Shown piece by piece: positions 59,791-64,000 of a stretch of 64,000 nucleotides of DNA; the first letter of the stretch is position 1, and every line of letters begins with the position of its first letter. Under the pieces are notes generated by a model. The model ran no database searches. It was not told the DNA's origin and was given only the letters and a program-made list of their open reading frames with translations. The position numbers and the translations under genes are program-made. Source of the DNA: UBA5486 sp036744795 (GTDB lineage: Bacteria; Bacillota; UBA4882; UBA10575); NCBI GenBank assembly GCA_036744795.1, contig DAIOHK010000003.1, positions 1-64,000 on the forward strand. The letters are read 5' to 3'.

Positions 59791-60891
59791 ATGTTCCCAA
59801 GAGAAGAGATTTATTGGCTAGCTTTGAATAAGGCCCCGGGAATAGGATCTAGGCGATTCTATAAACTTATTAAAACTTTTGATGATCCAAAGCAAGTATG
59901 GCAGGCAGGATTATCTGAACTTTCTCAAGTAATCGGTAGAAAAATTGCTATGGATTTTATTGAGTTCCGGCGAAAGTTTTCTGTGGATGAAGAGTGGGAA
60001 CGGCTGGAAAAGGGCGGCTTTAAAATTCTTTTGGTTAAAGATCGTAATTACCCGGGTTTATTAAAAAAAATTCACGATCCTCCCCCTGTTTTATATTATA
60101 GGGGGGAATTCCGACCGGAAGACCAATTTGCGGTGGCGGTGGTTGGTTCTCGGGCTGCTACCCCTAGCGGGCTTTCTATTGCTAGAGAATTAGCTGCAGA
60201 TCTGGCGGTTCAGGGTATTACAGTAGTAAGTGGTTTAGCCAGAGGAATTGATTCTGCTGCTCACCGTGGAGCCTTATCAGTAAAAGGGGGACGCACGATT
60301 GCCGTTTTAGGCTGTGGCATAGATCGGGTATACCCTCCGGAAAATAAAGATTTGATGGATGAGATTAGCAACCATGGGGTGGTATGCTCTGAATTTCCTT
60401 TAGGAACTAAACCGTTTCCTGGTAATTTTCCAGCCCGGAATAGAGTAATTAGTGGTTTAAGTTTGGGAGTAACAGTAGTGGAAGCCTCAAAGGACAGTGG
60501 TTCTTTGATTACTGCTGAGTTTGCTTTAGAACAGGGAAGAGAAGTTTTTGCGGTTCCGGGTTCAGTTAATCGGAAAGGAAGTAAAGGACCACATCGTCTG
60601 CTTAAAGAAGGTGCTAAACTGGTGGAAGAGGTTGGTGATATTTTAGAGTCATTAAATCTTCCTTATTTGTCTTTTGAAGAGCCGCATACTATAGATAAAG
60701 TGGAAAGTGGACTGTCGCCAGTAGAGAAAAAGTTGTGGGGGCTTTTGGCAGCGGGCGAAACCCATATAGATATTTTAATTCGTGATAGTGGATTACCGGC
60801 TTCAGAAGTTAGTTCAGCTTTAGTACTAATGGAATTGAAAGGTATTATCCAGCAAGTGGCAACTAATACTTTTTGGCGAGTAGAAAAATAA
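59791..60891 (+). CDS. dprA: DNA-processing protein DprA
   Basis: 366 residues. Loads RecA onto incoming single-stranded DNA in natural transformation. Rossmann core: VAVVGSRAATPSG, VVSGLARGIDSAAHRGAL, FPARNRVISGLS and VVEASKDSGSLITA; an N-terminal helical domain and C-terminal winged helix complete it. SD GGAGGTG precedes ATG 59791. It stands in the conserved dprA-topA-trmFO order. Confidence 0.96.
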   Translation: MFPREEIYWLALNKAPGIGSRRFYKLIKTFDDPKQVWQAGLSELSQVIGRKIAMDFIEFRRKFSVDEEWERLEKGGFKILLVKDRNYPGLLKKIHDPPPVLYYRGEFRPEDQFAVAVVGSRAATPSGLSIARELAADLAVQGITVVSGLARGIDSAAHRGALSVKGGRTIAVLGCGIDRVYPPENKDLMDEISNHGVVCSEFPLGTKPFPGNFPARNRVISGLSLGVTVVEASKDSGSLITAEFALEQGREVFAVPGSVNRKGSKGPHRLLKEGAKLVEEVGDILESLNLPYLSFEEPHTIDKVESGLSPVEKKLWGLLAAGETHIDILIRDSGLPASEVSSALVLMELKGIIQQVATNTFWRVEK

Positions 60892-61169
60892 AATTTTAAT
60901 AGAGGTATTTTACTTTTTTATCTTTATGTTCTATAATATACAAAGATCTTTATTGGTGAGGTTTTTCAATTTTTAATAATTTTTAGAGTTTTGATTAGCT
61001 TTGTTTTTAAATTAGCAGTATTATTGAATTAATCATATAGTACAAGGAAAGAATAGAAAAAACTTTACCCGTTGCTCGTTAAATCTGTTAAAATAAATTT
61101 CTTTATTGTTATTAATTAAGGCCTAAGGCATATGAAATTCTTAAAGTACAGGGGAGGAGAGAAACTAAA

Positions 61170-61235
61170 ATGTTATTTTTGTTTGCGTCTCCAATATAAA
61201 TATTATAAGCAAGATGGCCTAAGGCCATTTTATTG
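61170..61235 (+). other. Possible leader peptide and terminator between dprA and topA
   Basis: A nine-codon frame MLFLFASPI (61170-61199) with a strong SD GGGGAGGAG is followed by ATGGCC/GGCCAT and TTTATTGTATTT (61214-61240), a terminator-like hairpin. It might be a leader-attenuator or the remains of a small gene. The rest of 60892-61413 is AT-rich and holds the family C copy at 61273-61365. Confidence 0.35.
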
Positions 61236-61272
61236 TATTTAAGGAAATTGGGGTCAAATATAATTTAGCAAA

Positions 61273-61365
61273 TTAGGGAATAGCATATTCAATTAGCATT
61301 TCCTCGAATTAAAGTTAAGCGCTTTTATCTAAAATAAAACCTTAAGAACTATGCAATTTCTTCAA
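61273..61365. repeat. MITE-like element, family C, copy 5 (diverged)
   Basis: About 93 bp. Ends TTAGGGAATAGCATATTC and GAACTATGCAATTTCTTCAA match the other copies with a few changes; the interior differs. It ends 49 bp before topA. Confidence 0.5.
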
Positions 61366-61413
61366 ATAATTAATATTAAAAATATTATTTAAGTATATTA
61401 AGGAGGTGTCCTA

Positions 61414-63546
61414 ATGTCCAAACTGGTTATTGTGGAATCTCCGGCCAAAGCAAAAACTATTAGTAAATTTTTGGGCCGTGGCTTTCAAGTCAAGGCTTCA
61501 AATGGACATGTAGTTGATCTTCCCCGTAGCCAGCTGGCAGTGGATATTGAGAATGATTTTAAGCCGAAGTATATAACAATTAGAGGAAGAGGTAAGATTA
61601 TCAAGGAATTAAAAGACTCGATGAAGAAAGCCGATCGAGTCTATCTTGCTACAGACCCTGATCGGGAGGGTGAAGCTATTTCTTGGCATCTAACTCAAGC
61701 CCTTAATGTTGATCCTAAATCGTCTTGCCGGATTGAATTCCACGAGATTACAAAGAGAGCGGTAGAGAATGCACTTCAAAATCCAAGATCAATAGATTTT
61801 GATCGGGTCGATGCCCAGCAGGCCAGGAGAATACTTGACCGTCTTTTTGGTTATAAACTTAGTCCTTTATTATGGTCTAAAGTTAAACGTGGGCTTTCTG
61901 CCGGACGTGTACAATCAGTAGCTTTACGTTTAATCTGTGAACGGGAAGAAGAGATTGAGGCTTTTGTTGCTGAGGAATATTGGAGCATTACCTCTACTTT
62001 TGCTCCTGCTTCTAACCCCAAAGAATTATTTGAAGCAAATCTGGTACAGATTAAAGGGAAAAAGGCGGAAATTAACAATGAGAAAACCGCAAAAGAACTT
62101 CAGAAAAAGATCCGTAATACTGCTTTCCGCGTATTAGAAGTAAAAAAGAGTAAAAGGCAGCGCCATCCTGCACCGCCTTTTACTACCAGTACTCTTCAAC
62201 AAGAGGCCTCAAGAAAATTGGGTTTTAGTGCCAGAAAAACAATGTCCCTAGCTCAACAGTTATATGAAGGGCTAGATGTTGGCGAAGAGGGGACTACTGG
62301 TCTTATTACTTATATTCGTACAGATTCGGTTCGTGTTGCCAAAGAAGCCCAGGATGAAGGTAGAAGCGTAATTACTGAAATGTTTGGAAAGGATTATGTC
62401 CCTCCCAAACCCAGAATTTACAAGACTAGAGCAGCTGGGGCACAGGAGGCCCACGAAGCGATCCGGCCTACTATAATAAAAAGGAGTCCAGAATTTGTTA
62501 AACCTTATCTAACTCGTGACCAATTCCGTCTATATCAATTAGTCTGGAATCGATTTGTGGCCAGTCAAATGAAATCAGCAATTTTTGATGTGATGACCAT
62601 TAATATTGAGGGTGGGGAATTTCTCTTCCGTGCTAGTGGTAGTAAGATTAAATTTCCTGGATTTTTGGCTTTATATCAGGAAGATAATGATGAAGCAAAA
62701 GAGGAAGAGAAAACCTTACTTCCTGAACTTAAAGAGGGAATCCAGTTAATACAGGCAGATGTAAAAACGGAACAGCATTTTACGCAACCTCCGGCTCGTT
62801 ATACTGAGGCGATGTTAGTAAAACTTCTTGAAGAGAAAGGAATCGGACGGCCTAGTACTTATGCAACAATTATTGAGACTATCCGGAAACGAGCTTATGT
62901 GGTTATGGACAATAAAAGATTCACTCCCACTGAATTAGGTGTGGTTGTAGATAAACTTTTAAAAGAAAATTTCCCCCGTGTTGTTGACCCAAATTTTACC
63001 GCAAAAATGGAGGAAAAATTAGATAAAATTGAAGAAGGGGAAGTTGAGTGGGTAAATGTAGTTCGAGACTTTTATGAACCTTTTTCTGTAGAATTGAAAG
63101 CTGCGGAAGAATCAGTAGAACGAGTTAAAATCAAAGATGAAGTCAGCGATGTCCAATGTGAGCTTTGTGGAAAACAAATGGTATATAAATATGGAAGATT
63201 TGGCCGTTTCCTGGCATGCCCCGGTTTTCCAGAGTGTAAAAATGTTAAATCTATCCAAAAAGAGATTGGGGTGGATTGTCCATTTTGTGGGGATAAGTCT
63301 GGAGGAAAAGTAGTAGAAAGAAGATCGAAAAAGGGGCGAAAATTTTTTGGCTGTAGTGAATACCCTGAATGTAATTTTATCAGTTGGTATCCTCCGGCTA
63401 AAATTCGTTGCCCTGAATGTGGTTCTTATTGTGTGATTAAGCGGAGTAAAAATCGAGAGATGGTAGCTTGTTCGCAGAAAGAATGTTCTTATCAAATTCC
63501 TTTACAAGAAGCAGAAGCCAGGGTGGGAGTTAAGGAAAAAAGTTAG
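61414..63546 (+). CDS. topA: DNA topoisomerase I
   Basis: 710 residues. Relaxes negative supercoils. Toprim domain: MSKLVIVESPAKAKTI and LATDPDREGEAISWHL; active-site Tyr in GLITYIRTDS. Three C-terminal four-Cys zinc ribbons (CELCGKQM, CPFCGDK, CPECGSYC) follow. SD AAGGAGGTG lies 6-8 bp before ATG 61414. dprA-topA-trmFO order is conserved in Firmicutes. Confidence 0.98.
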   Translation: MSKLVIVESPAKAKTISKFLGRGFQVKASNGHVVDLPRSQLAVDIENDFKPKYITIRGRGKIIKELKDSMKKADRVYLATDPDREGEAISWHLTQALNVDPKSSCRIEFHEITKRAVENALQNPRSIDFDRVDAQQARRILDRLFGYKLSPLLWSKVKRGLSAGRVQSVALRLICEREEEIEAFVAEEYWSITSTFAPASNPKELFEANLVQIKGKKAEINNEKTAKELQKKIRNTAFRVLEVKKSKRQRHPAPPFTTSTLQQEASRKLGFSARKTMSLAQQLYEGLDVGEEGTTGLITYIRTDSVRVAKEAQDEGRSVITEMFGKDYVPPKPRIYKTRAAGAQEAHEAIRPTIIKRSPEFVKPYLTRDQFRLYQLVWNRFVASQMKSAIFDVMTINIEGGEFLFRASGSKIKFPGFLALYQEDNDEAKEEEKTLLPELKEGIQLIQADVKTEQHFTQPPARYTEAMLVKLLEEKGIGRPSTYATIIETIRKRAYVVMDNKRFTPTELGVVVDKLLKENFPRVVDPNFTAKMEEKLDKIEEGEVEWVNVVRDFYEPFSVELKAAEESVERVKIKDEVSDVQCELCGKQMVYKYGRFGRFLACPGFPECKNVKSIQKEIGVDCPFCGDKSGGKVVERRSKKGRKFFGCSEYPECNFISWYPPAKIRCPECGSYCVIKRSKNREMVACSQKECSYQIPLQEAEARVGVKEKS

Positions 63547-63570
63547 CTTCTGTTTATAGGGGGCAAAAAG

Positions 63571-64000
63571 ATGTCGAAAAAAATTTGGGTAATAGGTGGC
63601 GGGCTAGCCGGATCTGAAGCAGCATGGCAATTAGCAAATTCTGGACTAGAAGTTGTTTTATTTGAAATGAGACCAGTAAAAAACACCCCTGCCCATACTA
63701 GTGATCTGTTAGCTGAATTAATCTGTAGTAATTCTTTGAAAGCAGATTATCTGGAGAGTGCTTCCGGACTTCTTAAGGAAGAAATGCGGAGATTAAACTC
63801 TTTAATTATTAAGATTGCTGATGAAACAAGGGTCCCTGCTGGAGGGGCCCTTGCTGTTGATCGTAATGAATTTGCTCAGCTAATTACTAAGATGATTACG
63901 GAACACCCACTAATTCAGGTGGTTCGAAAGGAAGTTACCTCGGTTCCTCCGGAACAGCCAGCTATTATTGCCAGTGGACCCCTTACTTCCCCGGATTTGT
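63571..64000 (+). CDS. trmFO: Methylenetetrahydrofolate-dependent tRNA-uracil-54 methyltransferase TrmFO, 5' part
   Basis: The first 143 codons; the gene runs off the window end. FAD motif VIGGGLAGSEAAWQLA at the N-terminus, then VVLFEMRP, AHTSDLLAELICSNSLK and VPAGGALAVDR, all diagnostic of TrmFO (Gid). It makes m5U54 in tRNA using folate and FAD. SD AGGGGG precedes ATG 63571, 24 bp after topA. Confidence 0.95.
   Translation, partial: MSKKIWVIGGGLAGSEAAWQLANSGLEVVLFEMRPVKNTPAHTSDLLAELICSNSLKADYLESASGLLKEEMRRLNSLIIKIADETRVPAGGALAVDRNEFAQLITKMITEHPLIQVVRKEVTSVPPEQPAIIASGPLTSPDL

Noticed and set aside
63112..63495. 127-codon minus-strand frame inside topA
   Set aside because: Shadow of the topA zinc-ribbon region.

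Overview
The window looks like chromosomal DNA of an AT-rich, spore-forming, anaerobic or fermentative Bacillota (Firmicutes) of the Clostridia/Limnochordia type. Evidence for sporulation is spoVAC, spoVAD, a LonB protease and a SleB-type cell-wall hydrolase. Evidence for anaerobic metabolism is a four-subunit 2-oxoacid:ferredoxin oxidoreductase and an iron-containing alcohol dehydrogenase. Ribosome-binding sites are strong and TTG/GTG starts are frequent, so many starts here were shortened from the longest open frame to the codon placed correctly after a Shine-Dalgarno (SD) sequence. I cannot name the species.

Layout. 1-2.1 kb: a membrane protein, a MobA-like nucleotidyltransferase and a P-loop NTPase in a tightly overlapping trio. 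2.4-7.1 kb: gap, a zinc-ribbon protein, a D-2-hydroxyacid dehydrogenase and a Gfo/Idh/MocA oxidoreductase. 7.1-12.1 kb (minus strand): spoVAC, spoVAD, then a PoxB-like ThDP enzyme and a glutamate-synthase-like FMN protein. 12.3-16.0 kb: P-loop ATPase plus 2-oxoacid:ferredoxin oxidoreductase subunits. 16.2-22.6 kb: ZIP metal transporter behind a Fur-family box, membrane-anchored cyclophilin (minus), two FAD proteins, a SYLF protein and a short CPBP protease. 22.6-25.6 kb (minus): an ABC transporter, ECF sigma factor and small membrane regulators, organised like the Bacillus sigY-yxl system and preceded by an ECF-type promoter. 27.6-37.4 kb: a glucuronoxylan-oligosaccharide locus with two LacI regulators, uxuA, uxuB, GH67 alpha-glucuronidase, GH3 and GH43. 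The genes would take 4-O-methylglucuronate/xylose oligomers to monomers and carry glucuronate toward 2-keto-3-deoxygluconate. 37.5-42.5 kb: Fe-alcohol dehydrogenase, plsY, a GT4 glycosyltransferase, a secreted protein, a SleB-like hydrolase and tRNA-Leu. 42.8-48.9 kb: tig-clpP-clpX-lonB proteostasis cluster and a patatin phospholipase. 49.2-56.3 kb: hutP-aroH-phosphatase-hisC and aroF-tyrA-aroA-PHP, an aromatic amino-acid cluster. 56.4-64 kb: tRNA-Val, tRNA-Asp, a lytic transglycosylase, yqeG-yqeH, dprA, topA and the start of trmFO.

The intergenic DNA is unusually rich in small dispersed repeats. Family A is a 61-65 bp imperfect palindrome with arms GTCGCTCAC and GTGAGYCGAC and an inner hairpin; about ten copies occur, in clusters. 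Family B is a longer, decayed repeat of about 100-140 bp. Family C is MITE-like, with about 18 bp terminal inverted repeats (TTAAGGAATTGCATAATT-like); it lies in front of a zinc-ribbon gene, tig, clpX and topA, and inside the spoVA operon. Two further short repeats (D, E) occur twice each. None encodes a transposase in this window.

The most interesting points are the repeat families, the sigY-like operon with its TGAACC-N16-CGTC promoter, AACCGGTT operators framing the second lacI gene, a GH43 C-terminal remnant between the two lacI genes, a terminator immediately in front of the hutP SD, and a ClpP whose catalytic Asp position appears to be Asn.
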